Shown here: positions 1 through 15,000 of the stretch, in pieces | Layout: each line of letters begins with the position of its first letter | How positions within the stretch are numbered: position 1 is the first letter of the stretch | DNA from: Acridotheres tristis | Taxonomy: Eukaryota > Chordata > Aves > Passeriformes > Sturnidae | NCBI GenBank assembly: GCA_037013685.1 | Contig: CM072894.1 | Location: 3,970,841 to 4,034,840 of the forward strand | Direction of reading: 5' to 3' | DNA length: 64,000 nt | Program-made: the position numbers and the translations under genes | Notes under the pieces: model-generated | Seen by the model: the letters and a program-made list of their open reading frames with translations, nothing else | Databases searched by the model: none | Told to the model about the DNA's origin: nothing

Positions 1-3000
1 CTGATACCAGACCAGGGAAGGTGGGACAGAAAATCCACGTTCCTCTTTGAGTCCTTTCTCTCAACACAGCCTCCTCCCCATCTGTTCTCCACTCTTCTGA
101 TTGATAGTGGCTGTTATGATTTGATGCAAAACATTTACACAGTGGCATCCGTGCAGGGGGAACCCTCCATAATTTAGGTGTGTGCATGTGGCCCTTGACT
201 CCTTGGAGCAGTGGCTGTGCTGGCTTTGCTGTGCACCTTGTAATGGAGCAGCCAGCCTGATCCATGGCTTACAGAGCTGACAGATCCCTGGGGAGGGCCT
301 GGGGAAGGCAGGTCGTGGCTTTTCCATGGAGGTTCTTGCCAAAGTGAAGCAGCTTCTGAACTGGTTGCCGCTGTAAATGGCTTCAGCTTAATGCAGGGTT
401 TGGATTTAGGGACATCCCCTGGGAAATTGGTGCCTGCTGCTTTTCTGGGTCACCCCTGTGATGTGGGAGGAGAAGATGGGGTATCACAGACATGTCAGAT
501 CTGAGGTGGTAACCAAGCAGTGCCCAGAAGTGAGATCATACATGTAATGTCAACTGATACAGTGTCAGGAAGAGAAAAGGAGTTTCTACTATTGAGAGAG
601 TTTAGTGAAGTTTGGCTTGTTTATTGAAATTTAATTTAATTTCTCTTCTTCCACATCACAATAATCATGTCAATTGGGGTTAGAAGGTGTGCACAAAAAG
701 TTGTTTCAGATATAACAAGAAGAAAAATCTTTGAGATCACCATACAAGGAATCCCCTTATCCCAAAAAGTGGAATAAAAGTAATACTCATCTTCCATTAA
801 TCTGTCACATTTAACAGTGACTAGGAATCAGTCTGCTGCCTGCAAACAGGAAAGGTATAGACTGATCCCCAGAGGAATGAGTGCAGAAGGCAGCTACAGG
901 CACAAATTCTCATTCACTGCAGGAAGGGTGCATGTGTGTATTCCACATCCCTGTATCCACTGTGCCCTTGTTTCAGGTGCTGCCATCTGGCCTGGGAGTG
1001 TCTCTCCACGTGTTGCTTTTCTAGGCTGTGGGGAATGACAGGTTGTGTCTTTCTGAACGGTACCAAAAGCATGATTAGCAGAGTAGTAAGAGGCAAAAAT
1101 CATCAGTGACTTCTCAGTGCTGTTCTCTGCTCCCTGAAGCAGCTCCTGGTATCTTTTGCTAGATGCATTTTTCTACCTTCACCTTCCCTGTTTCTATGGA
1201 GAGGATTTTCCCCCACAAGAATAGGACTGAATCCACTGGAAATGCCTCAAATCTGAAGTTCAGGCTGATTTTTACAAATTGTTTAAAATCAAGTTGCTGC
1301 TGCAACACAATCCCTCCCTAACTGTGCTTTTCTCCATCTGCCAGTGTGCAGGCACTTATTTATGGAAGTCATTGCTTCAGAGTTCATTTGTTCTGCCAGG
1401 CTGTTCATTTCCTTATGTCTCTACTTCTGTACAGCTAGATGCAAAACTAGTTAGCCAGTGTGCCTGGTTGCCAAGCCACATATGGCTCTGGAGATAACTT
1501 CTGAAGGTTGATGACAGGGCAGTTATAAAGTATTATCTACTGCCAATTGGAAAAAGCTTGGGTGCTTTTTCTCCTTGCTTATACAGATTGTGCCTGAATT
1601 TATTCTGATGTTACATCATTGTAGGGTAATTGTGTTCTCCTTCCAGAAGCTTTAGCTTCTTATTTTATGGATGAAAGCTATAAAAATAGAGTAGCCCCCA
1701 AGCATTCTGCATTAAGCATGGTTGTTAGAAAGCAGCTGTGTCTAAGGGGGCTCTTCCCTTCTGCTTTGCAGACACACAAGGCTTCTCCTGGTGTCTCACT
1801 TCAGTGGGGGCTGTCTGTCTTGGAAATGAGTGTTTAACCTTTTAGCTCTGAGATCAGCACAGCAATTTGATGTGGAGTTTGCTGTCCAGCAAAGCAGTGA
1901 GCTGTGCTCAAGTATCAAGATACTTTTTAGTGGGACCAAGAGTGTCTGCCTTGGTGACCTCAGGGAAGGAGGGAATAATATTTCATGAACACCCATAGTG
2001 TTGGCTGCTTGAGAAGGGGATTGAAACTCAAATTCTGTATGGGTGGCACAAACCTGGAAGTGAATTCTCAGTAGGTGAATCGCATCCTTCTCAGCCAGGG
2101 TGTGACAGGCACACATAAGTCAGGAAGATTCCACAGACAAACAGAAAAAGAAGTGTTGTGTGCACTGATATTTCAGTGTGTTTGGTACAGTTTCTCTCAG
2201 CAAGGGCTGCCCCAACACACCCACACCCACAGCTTGGGGATGTGAGGGTGATGACATTCTCGTGGAGATGCCTTCAAGAAGGGAAAGCACGTCTGGAGGG
2301 TTTTAGTCAGGTAAGGTTGGTTACCCTCTGCCACTGGGTGAGGTTGTCCAAGGGACCTGTGTTTGAGGCTGTATCCTCTCTCTGTTACTCTAGTGGAAAA
2401 TAAGCTGGAGTTGTGTTGGAATTATGATAGTGGGCCTTTGTGCTGTGCTAAACTCTGTCTCTCTCAGGGGCTTACAGAAATGCAGTTTTGCTTCTGTAAC
2501 GTTGCATACAACACATGCCGACTTCAACACAGACCTGGGCACTGCCATCTCCTCTTTTACTGGTTCATTTTGCTTTTTTTTTTTTTTTCTATTACAATTA
2601 CAGTTCCTTTCTGCTGCTATTGGTTTGCATTACATCTGCACTTATTTTGCTGAGCAGTGTTCAGGGGCAGAGGAACTTTTCCTGCCCCAAAGAAGTCATG
2701 GCAGAGGAAGAGTCAGGAAGCAAACTTCCTAAAATGAGGCAGCTTGCCTTTGATCACCTGGCCTGTGGAGGAGAGCTCAGCTCTCCTGGGTCTTAGCTGG
2801 GGCCCCATACTGTTCTGCCCTGTATCCCCCAGGGGCTGCCAGGCCTGTTTTTTTGTGTTCTGAACTACAGTCATTCTTTTATAACCCCTCAGAATACTAA
2901 GGAGGCAAAGCAGAAGTAGTTGGTTACAACAGAATGTCGTGGCAGGAAAATCAAGTACTTCAGAGGATTACTTTTTATACCTTTTCAATATAAAAGAATT

Positions 3001-5880
3001 CTCAAATTACCTTAACTAAAGCCCTGCACAGCATCAGTTATCCAGGTATGCAGGAAAACAATGCTTGAAAACACTCTAGGCAGGAAAAAGAGAGAGGAAC
3101 TTGGGGATCAAATTTTAATGAAGCAGATGCACATTTTCAAGTCTGCTGAGTGCTCCTGCAGCACACTTGGAGTCATTGCTGGCTCTAAGGATTCCCTTCC
3201 AGAGGCACAGAGCTGCAGCTGGAAGCCTCCAGGAGCCACCAAGCCAAAGGCTCTTGCAAAGCCTCCTTGCTGCTTCTTTCTGCAGCCCCATTCCCTGTGC
3301 TGTGTAGCTGGTGTGGGTCCCAGGGCTCTGTGCCCTCCTGCAGTTCTCTTGGCCAAGGAGGGCTTGTCCTGAGGGGGCCTCTCTCCATGCCAGGCTTTTT
3401 TGGGAGGTGCATTTGTTACTGAACTTCTCAGCTGAGTGTAAACTCACGGGCTGTGGGAAGTTCAAAGGATTGATGTTGATTTTGGCAGCTGAGAAGCTGA
3501 TCCAGAAGCATCCCAAGTGTGAGGTTGCACTGTGAGTTGAGGAGTCTCTCAGGACTTGATGGATTAGGATCCACTTGTTAGAGACAGCTTTAGTTACTCT
3601 GCTGCAGATGGGATGGGAGAGAAGCTATGAGAAACGAGAGGAATCAGGGCTAGGAACTGGACAGTTTGGGAAGAGGTGGAGGACAGTGGCTGTGGTTCAA
3701 GGTCGTTTTTTTCCATCAAAGAAGCCTACCCTACAGCTCAGTGACTATTCCATCCTGGAGTGAGCAAAGCAGCTTAATGGCAGTCATCTATCAGCTGTCC
3801 ACATTTTAAGCTTCAAGACGTGTGTGTTTGCAGAGCTCCTTGCCATGACGAGGCTAATTGTACAATCACAGTGCCCTTCCAGCCCCTCCTGAGGTGCTGA
3901 CTCTGGCCAGGGCCACGGGCTGTGATAATTGTCACTGCCAGCAGGTCCATTAGCATAGCTGCAGTTTGCTAATGGGGCTGCTCCATGAGGAAGTGCAGTG
4001 TGCAGAACAGGAGGATCTAAACCAAGGGCTATGGAATTAAAACCATATTGAAACAAAGCTTTACTTTTTTAGAGGAGCAAAATCAAAATACATGGGGAAG
4101 AGTGTCATTGTCCTCTCTTGAATCCCTCTACAACTTCCTTTTTCTATTCTTATTCCTCATGACTATTTTTCTCACTTAGCTGGAAAGCTTGGATATTCAC
4201 AGATGGAAAGGAAGGATCCTTTTCTGGTGTTGTTGGAGAGCTCTCACTCTGAGAAAACATGCCATCAAGGCTCAGAAAGGCATTACCCAACCTTGCCCAT
4301 ACCCAGGGACTTTTTGGTACCCTGCTGCGTGGCTCCCAAAGTTCATAGAAACTGGAGAAGCCCTTGCAGTGGATCTTGTAGAGTTCTTCATCCCAGCTTT
4401 TAATTTCTAAGTGGTGGAAAGGTTCAGGTTTCTTCCTTGCTGTGATGAACTGAGCTGTCTTGGGCTTCTGTGAGATGATGAGGAAGTTTCTTTTGATCCT
4501 CTCAGATATACATATATATTTTTTTCCCATGCAAGGCGTGCTCTTCTGCATCACTATGTACCTATTTATAGAGAATTCCATGCAGTTTTCTTCCCCTTTG
4601 TTCACCAATCATCTCTTCTGGAGTACTGAACTGCTTTAGTAACTTTTCTACCAAACCCAGGAGTCCACAGAGGAGAGGATTAAAATGAAGGCAAACACGA
4701 GAAAATTCATCACTTTAAATGCTGACCAAGTTCTTCTCATTTCCCTTTCTCTTTTCATCTCAGATGGGCTGTCCATTCACTAAATTCCCAGTTTGGGTTT
4801 TTTGGGTTTTTTTTGCTGTAGTTTTCTTTTACTTTTTTTACTTCTGTCTTTCACAGTGCTTTGTGCCAGCACCTGTTTCTTGCTTTTTCTCCAGTGCCAC
4901 CATTTCTCCTTCACTCTCATTCCCTGGCTCTCTTTCAGTGGTACCTGCTCCATGTTCTGAAGGAGCACAGGAACATTGTGTCTGCACCCACCAGAGTTCC
5001 TGTGCTGTCCTGTCTCACTCCAGGGTTTGGGAAGGACTCAATTCCTTCATTTCTCTCATAATTGCAAATAATAAAGGTTTTGAAGGTTTTATAGTGGGAG
5101 ATGGGATGGGTTTATAGCAGGTTATAATCCTATTTTCTCCAGTCTTAATCTGACTCGTGGATTATCTAGGTTGCCTCTTCCCTTCTCTCTAAAAATCCAC
5201 AAGTGTGGTTCGTGATTGTTAGGGGAAAAAAAACCAAAGCAGAATTCCAGTCATTTTCAAATTGCAGCAGCCCTTGTGGAGGCACAGAAATGAGCAGTTT
5301 ATTGCACAGAGACAGACAATTTATTGTTTTGTTAAATGAAAGGGGCACTTAGCCCTGACATTTATGGGGTTTCTGATATTGGAGACCTGACAGCCCCAGG
5401 CTACAGAAGCTCTGGAGGTTTTGCCTTGATGCCCCAGCGTGCTCATCAAGCACACTGAGCTGCATTTGGGGACATGGGACACATTTTCCCTAGCAGTCCC
5501 CAACAGACTGGCTTAGGAAAGCATTATTGAAAACCACTCTTAAATCAAATTCAAGATATTACAGGAGCCCCTACGAGGGTCTGTCAGGATTTCCATTATA
5601 AGCACATATTTTTCAGGTTTATAACTGAACCATAAAATTCTGCAGGACTATGACTTGGCATAAAATGTCTCAGCCTAAAGCTTTTATTATTATTCCAGAA
5701 ATATATATATTTGACTATTTTTTAAGTTGTGGAACTTCAGAAACAAAAGCTGGGTTATTTTCTCTATATACCCATAAATTAAAATGCATTTTTCCCTAGT
5801 GAGTACCTTTCCCTCAGCATTGTATTTTATAGCAAAACTTATGCTGCTTGGATATCTACAAAAAACTAAGGGACAAGGAA
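1..5880. other. Intronic, no gene recognised
   Basis: This block has unique-looking sequence without domain-bearing frames. A 15-T run sits at 2574-2588. I saw no CR1 tail, tRNA-like fold or coding exon. Confidence 0.7.
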
Positions 5881-5926
5881 CACATACACATATATATATA
5901 TATATATATATACATAGTGTGTGTGT
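5881..5926. repeat. (CA)/(TA)/(TG) alternating purine-pyrimidine microsatellite
   Basis: A CACATACACA flank leads into about 12 TA units and then TACATAGTGTGTGTG. The CA side and TG side make the tract an imperfect palindrome centred on the TA run. It is followed to about 6050 by very AT-rich sequence. Confidence 0.9.
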
Positions 5927-6060
5927 TTTGTTGTTGTTTTTATTATTATTATTTAAATTATTAGACATATAATTATTATATACTATATGTGTTATGGTAT
6001 ACAATAGGTATTATTGTAGAATAATATGTATTATTTTATATATATAGTCCATGGGCCAGA

Positions 6061-9000
6061 ATAAAATCCTTACTGTTTCTGTTTTTATTTACTGTCTGCA
6101 TTAGCAGAGGGGATGTTATTCCACACTCCTGCAGCACATTAATATCTTCTGATTGGAGGGGAAATAAAACTGGGTTATGTGTCCCATTGAAAATAGCAAG
6201 CATTAAAAAATGTGTTACCCTGAACTGAAACAGTTCTGAGCAGTTCAGAGTTTTCCAAATGAAGATCTTTTTTCAAGATCTTTGGAAAGTCTTTGGATTT
6301 GTATGACCTTTTTTTAAAATTAGTGCTTAAAATCGTTCTGAAATAAAAAAAAAAAAAACACAGCTGTCTTTCAGAAGTATTTTTGAGCCTTTTTTCCCCA
6401 AATGGCATTTTGTCAGGTTGTTTCATATGAATAAACCAGGTCAGTTTTAGGGAAAACAACCTTATTTTCCACAGTTTAGAGTTCATTTCCTAGCCTTTGA
6501 ACAACTTTTTCTTTCCACAAGGCATAAATGCTATTTATATACATAAGACAAATAGAGAATTTGGTATTTCTGAACTGGAGGTGACTCTGCAATGACTTTG
6601 TTTTGGTTTTTTGGTTGTTGGTTTTGGGTTTTTTTTTACATTTTTGGACTTAAATACAAACTTTGTAGTCTCACATAGAGGTAAGTATAAGTCTAAAATA
6701 CACCAGACACCTCACTTTTGATGTAGACAAGGTGTGTTGTCATCACTATGTAAAGCTCTGGCTTTGTGTCCTCTAGATACCAGTGAAAAGCATCCACTTA
6801 TACCTGAAAAAAGGAAGTCAAATTGTCAGAGGTGCAGTGATTTGGGGCTATGTGAGGTTCATCACAAGAGAGTTTGGGTGTATTTAGTCGAGCTAAATGC
6901 AGTTTTGTATGCTGAGTGTTAGCTATAAATTTAGCATGGTTAAATACCCAAGAGGAAAACAAGTGTGTAAGGTAAAAAACAGCAGTGGCATGAGAATGAA
7001 TGAGTCTTAACTGGCTATGAATAAATTTAGAGTGGAAATTAGAAGAAGGTTATTAGCCACTGTAAGTGGTGCTCAAGCCTAGTAAAAATAATGCAAGGTA
7101 ATTAATGACTTTTAAGATGGAGCTCACTAAGTTTATGAGGCAAGTGTGGACTGAATGGCCCAGTTGTTTTCTTTCAAGGGGCACAATGTGATGACACAGT
7201 TGCTTTTAGTTCCCTGTTTTAAAGCTGAGTGGTGACAGGACAAGAATAAACAATGAAAGAATGTGTACCCACACTTTGCTCAGAGACTGCCCAGGGCTGG
7301 AATTTGGAGCTTCAGGAGATAGAGATCAAGCTGTGGTTTGCACTTTGGATTGTTTCTTGGTTTTTTTGTTTCTTACTTTCTCACCTTACTGCTTCTTAAT
7401 TCAAATTAAATCAGGTTCTCATTCTGTTAGCTGAACTGAATAATGCATCACTCAGTTTTCACTGAAATCAGCCAGGCTATTCATGCAATGATGATGCTCT
7501 TCTTGTGAGTAAACACATCAGAATCAATCTTGTGTGTTCAACAGGCTCCACCCTAAGAAAGAAAATGAAGCTTTCACTTCATCCCTCATTCCCCCTTGCC
7601 TTTGCCTAGGGCTGGCTATCACTAATTCATAAGTATGTGTACAGTAGGTGGAAAAAACACATAATGGAATTATTTAATGAAGAGTTTATTGCATTTAAAC
7701 ATAAGGGTTCTAGTTTGTGTTGGAGACTAATGACTCTAAACACTCTGCAAAACGGGCAGTTCAGAGAAAAGATAAAATAATAGTGTTTCTGGTTTTGACT
7801 ACATTTTAAAACACTTTATTATAGATCAGAGCTCGCCCACCTGGACAATATTTTAGCAAAGAGGGAATTTATTCTTTGTTTTCCCAGTCTTTCCCTATCT
7901 GTCTTGCCTTCCAACTCTCATTGTTTCTGGGGAGATATTCAGACCTACACATCTTTTTGGATTACCAGTATTCACAGGATAATGTCTCATTTTGTCTGTC
8001 ACCATTGTTGCATCCCTCCCATTAGTTATGAATTCTTTTCTACTCTGCTTGGTACAAGTACAGCTTGTTACCTCCTTCTCTGTAATCTTTCCAATTTTGC
8101 TCTTACTTGACTTTCTTTCCCATACACTGTTCTGTCTTTCTGAGACTAAAATCTTAATAATGGTGCTATGCTCTATACAGTTCTGTGTATCTTGAAATAT
8201 AAGACTAAGACTAATAATAAGCCTTTTTACATCTCATTTTAAAACCATGAATGTCAGAAAGAAAGGAAGTTTAATCATAGAAATAATAGGAAAACTTTGT
8301 TTTGACAGCTCTATATTGGGACTGTGTTGTGGGCTTCTTTGCTTTGCCTCCCAAGTGGGATAAGCATAGATTTAATTTGTGGCATTTTATTTTGTCCATA
8401 GAAAATTGTGAAGCTGCTTGGGTTTAGTTTAGAACTGTGCTTAGGACCATGGCAGAGCTACGTGGTGGTCAGCCAGGAATTGCAGGAAACACACTCATTT
8501 TGGGGTTAATTTGCAGAAAATTACAATAAATAAATGATCTGTGAAGTGAACAGGCTTTTGGCCCTTTCTGTGTGCAGTCTAACATGATGTGCATTTTCTG
8601 TCTCCTCCACACGAGTTAGGGAGCTTTCCTCGATGGGACAGAGTCATGTCTTAGATTTTGAGTGTTTTTTAGTAAATTGTGGTTTAGCCCAATTCACCTG
8701 ATGATTTGTGCTTTTGTAAAAATCTCAAGGGTTGTTTGCATATTGTTTGACCTTCCTTGGAGCAGGTTTCAGCTTGACTGCCAATCTTTACCTTGGCTGT
8801 TGCGTGAATGAGATCTAAAAAAAACCTGCTGGAAAACATCTGAGGAAACTCCTTCTGCCTGACAGAGCTGGCCACTGATCAGAACTTTAACAGTTGAATA
8901 TGGAACAAGATCATACTTTCCAAAAGAAGCTGCAAAAATGCACTTGGCATATTTCACCTAGAAGCAAACTCAAGCAAGTTAGTTTTAAATACATCCATAA

Positions 9001-12000
9001 TTTTTACTTTATTTCCTGGCAGGTGTACTATGGAATGTCAGGTGGATCATATGATAACGTATCTGTTTCTGACAGAATATATGGCAAAATAAAATTTTAA
9101 AGCTTTTGAAGATACTCCTTCTTAGTGCCTGTTTCATTGCAACACAGACCAGGAGAGGCCTTTGAAAAAGAAATAAGATGTGTCAGTTTTCTTTAAGTAG
9201 TGGATGCTCTTAATGATTTTTAATATTGTAAAATTTTACACAAAAGAAACTGATACTGCCACTATATATTTTATTATGATATGATGTCACATTATGATTA
9301 CAGAATGATTAGAGGATGTCACTTGTCATAACAATATAAAATAATGTACAATTCCTTGAGGAAAGGGAGAGAACTTTTAAGAGAAAAGTTAAAAGCCTTT
9401 CTTTAGTGCAGGCACGTGCATGTTTTCGTATTGGTAGCAAAGTATTAGGGCTTTTGGTGTTTTGCCCAGCAATCAGAAGACAGAAACTATGCACAGCATT
9501 CTTGAATTTACTTTCTTGGTAAGGTCCAGTGTTGTGTTGCTTCCTGTGATGAACGTGTCTAAACTGGGAATCCACAAAGTGAGAGGCAGAAAAGCAGATG
9601 CTTTGCAGGGAATACTGCAGGAGTGCCCAGGGTCTGTCTCCTGCTCCTGCAGTGCAGGAATTCTGCCAGAGCAGGTGGGTGGTGGCTTGTAGCTGAAGAG
9701 TGAGGCTTGTGAAGTCACCTGGCACTTTCACTAGAGGTAACCTGGGAGGGGTTTTCATTTCACAGTCAGTTTGTGGGCAAGAGCTGTCAGGAGCTGCCCC
9801 CTGCTTCCACACTGTACCCCTGAACTGATGGCCTTTCTCTCCACCTGGGCTGCACACAGGAAGAAGAGACACAATTTTTCATCTGGAGTTTTTGCCCTGC
9901 AACAAATTAGTGTGAAGAAAAGATCACTTATATTTTAAGGCAGTAGACAGCAAAATGCCACTGATTCCTAAGCTCAAGCCTACCTTAACCTAACCAGTGG
10001 CACCTGCACCCAGTGTTAGTTCAGAAGGCAGTGATTGAAATGGGACTCTGTCTTTATGGTAAAAGGCAAGATACAAGATTAGAAGGGGCTGGATTTTATT
10101 TCTGGCTGTTTCATAATTTTTTTTTTAAATGAGGTTTAGACACATAAGTTGAACTCTTTTCAGCAAATGGGCTTGCACCCTTAATGATATAGAGTATTTC
10201 TAGTGAAATAAATGTCACTATTCACATACCAAGTGTTGCTGCTCAGCTGCTTCTAATTGAATTTTATGAGATTATGTATTCCAGACCTGTCACAGGTTTG
10301 TTTATTTACGTCAGCCTGAAGTGCAGGAGTCAGATTCCAATTTCCAGACACAGCATTCACCTTGGGTTCCTGAGAGTGTGCAAATTGGCATATCTTGATA
10401 AATTCAGCTTTCTTGGCTTGCACCAACAGGGTGGTTATGTGAGCTCCCCTTTAGGTGAACTTTTTGGATGGTAGTTTATGTTAACCAGTTCTGCTGTGAA
10501 CTCACAGGGGTTGTAGCAAGCACGTGCAGGGTTTTATCAAATCAGAGCTGGCAGGTGGCAAGTGTGAAATGTGACAATGCCTGTCTCAATACGTGTGGAA
10601 TATGCATAAAAGTCAGGATGAAATCTGTGTTGAATATGCCACATAGCTGGTTTTCTCAAATTACATGGGCATACTTTTATTTCCACCTCAACCATTTTTA
10701 AAAATTTCATTATCTCTCTATTCACACCAAGAGGAACGTAACTTAGCAAACTCAAAAGTGTTTGAGTGAGTTAAAATAGTCACAAATACCATGAGGAAGA
10801 ATGATTAGGAACACAGATATGTGTCTATTTAATGTAAATTTTTGGTTTTCCAAATTCAGTTGACATGAGACATCACTTAATTTATGGCCTATAGTTGGTT
10901 TATGAAGCCAAAACTTATCAGAAATGGATAGCAGAGACTTACAAGTCTTCTTTATATAATTGATAACATAAGTGTTCACTGCCCTGAAGAGAGACAGCTA
11001 ATGGGTATTTTCAGCCCAGTAACAATTGGAAGCAATTGGAGATTGCTAAAAATCAGCAGCAGGTATTTTAACCTCAGCAGATCTGTAACACTTCTTTTTC
11101 TGCCGTTTCTGATAGTCAGTACGGGTTCAATAACAGAAAAACAACTCTGCAGGTGTTTTCTGTACAGTTTCTAAAACAGAATCCCTGGCTTATTGCCAAG
11201 TACTGCCTGTGATTCTTTAGGAAGAAAGGGAAAAAAAAAAAAAAAACCAAAAAAAACACCAAGTGAAAACCCAAAGGAAAACCAGCCCTTCGGGTGGAAC
11301 ATCAGCAATCTCCAGAAGAGTCACACTTTTTGCTAAGCCATATAATGAGTCAGGTAATTCTGCCTCAAGGGTGCTAATGTACTTGGGTACCATATGGAGC
11401 TGGATGGCACTTCTCTTCATTCTAATTAGCAGTCAGAGGAAAACTTCCTCTGAATGTTTACATACCCAAAGCTTTTCCCATTCCAGCAAGCAGATTTTCC
11501 TGGCCAGCTACATCTTTTGAAAGTGTCTAGGCTTAAGGGTGGTGATCTAATAGGACTGGAACACAAGAGCCCAGGTAAATATTATGTAATTGAATCTGTC
11601 TCTATGTTCTGATGTCTGCCTGCAGAGTACATTGCTTTTTTCATCCATCACCTTGTTGATGCTCATTTACCTTGGCATTTGGAAAGGCTTCTTCTCAGAT
11701 AACATCACAATTAAAGAATGAGTTCTGAAATGGAACTAGCCTTAGTGGAAACTGGTAAAAGGCATGTGAAACCATTTCATTTATTAGGACAGCATTCCAT
11801 TTACAAGGAAAACTATAGATGGCTTTCCAAAGCTGCTGTGTCTCATTAGGTTCAGTGTGGTTCAGACTGCACTCTTTCGGCTTGTATTGTCATAGAAGCT
11901 CGAGCTGAAATTACAGCCCATAATACTAGTCCCCACAGGGACTAATTTATGTTTTCTGCAGTAACAAGCTGTACTAATATTGCCCAAATGTGTCATTATT

Positions 12001-15000
12001 GGCCATTGGTATGTGTAGGTGATGCTGGTGTGTGTGTGACACTTCTGTAATATAGTCGTTGGAATATCAACAAAGTTTTAGTGCCTAAATAGCTCAGACT
12101 TTTGTGAAAACCTCAGCCTGGAGTAAGAGAAAGTGTGGTGTTCTCAAATGTTGCCCTGTTGTCTTGGTGCAACCATTTACTTCAGTGTTCACTTTTCTTT
12201 TGAGCAGACTTTGGTAGGAAAACCGTGACTGCAAGAATGTTATTTTTCCATGGTTCCAGTGAAAGGCCTTCTCAGAGCTAGAGGGAGATGTGTGATCTCT
12301 CTGTACCTCCAGGGATGCTTTGATTCATAGATCTTTTACTCACTGCCCGTGAAGAAATGAATCGTTTAGAAAACACGTTTTCCAACTGCTAGTTCCTTTT
12401 AAAAACAGACTAAATATTTAAATAGTAGACTCAGCACTGGTGATAGTCTTAGTTTGAGGAGGAGGCTGGAGTAGTGACCTTGAGAGACATTTCTGTGTCT
12501 GTTCACAGCTCTTCACAAGAACATGTGGGCTGGTATAAGTTCTCTGTTGCCTAATTTCTGTATTCCAAGCCCAAGTAATGTCCAGGAGCAACCAAAGTAG
12601 CATTCTGTACAGGATTTGTTGATTGTGACTTGTGATAGGCATTACCCTCTACTTCTGTTATAAATACATTCATTTGAGATGAGGTAAAGAAGGGTAAGAA
12701 AGTGGAGTTCCAGGCTGAGTAATTCTGACTGTTTAGTAAAGGACAAGCAAATACTTCTGTGAGGAGCACCATTAGAAATAAAAATTAGAAATTTCCAATT
12801 CATGGAAATGATGAGGCACATTATCAGAACTACAAAATAAAGTCTAAAAAGTACTCCTGTACTTTCATGCCTTATGCTGGCCCTACATACTGAGCTCCTA
12901 GTCCTTTGTCTGACAGCAGCCGTGTGCAGAGCACAAATCTCAAAGTGAAAATTAGGAAAGGAGCGAATGTGAGGTGAGGAACACTGAAAAAATTTAAAGT
13001 GCTGAATATACAGTTTCAAAGGAAATGTGATTTGCTTGGTAGCAGTTTGAATTCCAAGGAGCAACTCATAATACCTCTACTCATACACGTGCAGTGTGTC
13101 CTAACCTGGCTCTTAGTGGTTTCGCCCCAATGGCAAATAGAGGTGCAATTTCTAAAATTCCTTAGCAATTTTGTCACTGTTCAACTTTTGCAGAACACAG
13201 TGCCAGCTCCCAAGAAAGATTCCCTCCTGCTTCTCTCCTGCTTCAGGTGCCTCCTGCATTCACTGTACAACCTCTCAGGCAGAGACAGAACATGGAGAAA
13301 GTAACCCCCCATCTGTGCACATCCCTCCTACACTGTGTACAAAGGCAGGAGAGCATTGGAAAGGGTGGATAAAGAGTCCTTGAGCAATGTAAAGAGCCAG
13401 TTAAGTACAGGTCATAAGCCATTCCAGATGTACTTGAACAAATAATGGCCATAAACAGATTTTTCTGAATCCTCCTAACTAATAACTGAGGGATCTCTGA
13501 GATAGGAAAGCCAGTCCATTGCAGTGGAGCATCAGTAAATTCTCTGCTGTCTCAATTGTCTTTTGCCCATACTTCATAAAAAACACGTGTGCACTTTTAT
13601 TTCAGCTTTAGAAAGAAAAATGCACAATTCCTTTTTTTTTTTTTTCCATTCAATTGCTTACTTTCTCCCAGAGTTATTTTAAGAGCACAAGCCACAAGTA
13701 CCTGGGGAGTCAGAGGAGCATTTATGAGCTTCCAGAGGTTCGTGTGCTGCTGGCCAGTGGCCCCAGCTGGAAGGGGGCACTTTGGGAGCAACTAAAGCAG
13801 TGGGATGTCTGGACACTGAGACAATTTTGAATTGTAGCCAAGATTAGGAGCCTTCTGGGGAAAATTGAGCAAAGAATTCAATGTATCACCTATTAGATTA
13901 ATTAGGGCCTTTTTTCCCTCAGCTCTGTGAATTAAGAAAAATAAGCAAATTCTGTGCAGCTGTCAGGTTTTCATCCACACTGTGATGCTGCATTTCCAGG
14001 TGCAGAGAAAGCCTGGAGCTCCTCTTTGCTCCAGGCAGCTCTCTTGGGTGTATGGGTTTGGAATGCATGTTCCTGGGGCTGGACTGAGGGAAGGGCTTGG
14101 CTGCTGGAAGATTTGCTGGAATATTCATCCAGTGCATAAATGTCAGTTGGTAGATGTTTTTCACCCTGTTGCACTGAAGGCTATTGCACTGTTAATATTT
14201 CAAAAGTTTTTGGTTTTCCTTGACTCTTTAGGCAGTGAGGGGTCTCTATAAGGTAACAAACCTTAAATCATCCTCTTCCATCTGCTTTTTCAGTAATGGC
14301 TGCTGCAGACAGGTCCACAAAATAGCCATTTCCCATTTAATCTTGTTCACCCCACCCTTGTAAACATATCTGAACAGAGGTAAGGATCTGTCCTGTCGTT
14401 TGCATTTATTTTGTGAATTTTCATTTGCTTTCTTCTGGCATTCAGGTCACCAAAACAGTGTTATGTTTCTTGTTCTATTTTCCATCATATAAAAATAAGT
14501 GTCAGGATAATAATTTGAATAATCTTTCTTTTTTTTTTTTTTTCTGAAAGGTACTTTCCTTTCTCTAGTCTCCTGTGTGTCTTCTTTCTGTTTAATGTAA
14601 CCTTTCATAGATTAAAAAGGCAATGATGTTAATAGAATTGCATAATTGTCAGGAGATAATGTTCTCACAGTGAAATATTGCAATTGAGGCTTAGCTAAGG
14701 CATTTAGAGCAAAGAAGCATGCAGAAACAAAACAAAGATGTTTATTTTCAAAGTGACACATCTCTGCCATCACTGGTGTTTAAATCCTCAGATTTCTCAT
14801 TCAGCCTCTGTGGGACTGGGAGTCCAACATTCCCAGGGCAGCACTTCCTACTGGCAGGTCTGATGGGTCACATCTCAGTTATGACTAGAGAGGAGCAGCA
14901 ATTTCAGAATTCAGACCCAGATCCAGCCTTCCCAGAGATCCAGGCATGTTTGGGGGCTTGGTTATAGTGGCCACCTTATATCTTAATTCCAAAACAGTTC

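Noticed and set aside
9309..9872. 187-codon minus-strand open frame
   Set aside because: No recognisable domain and no splice or promoter context. About one frame this long is expected by chance in a window of this size.
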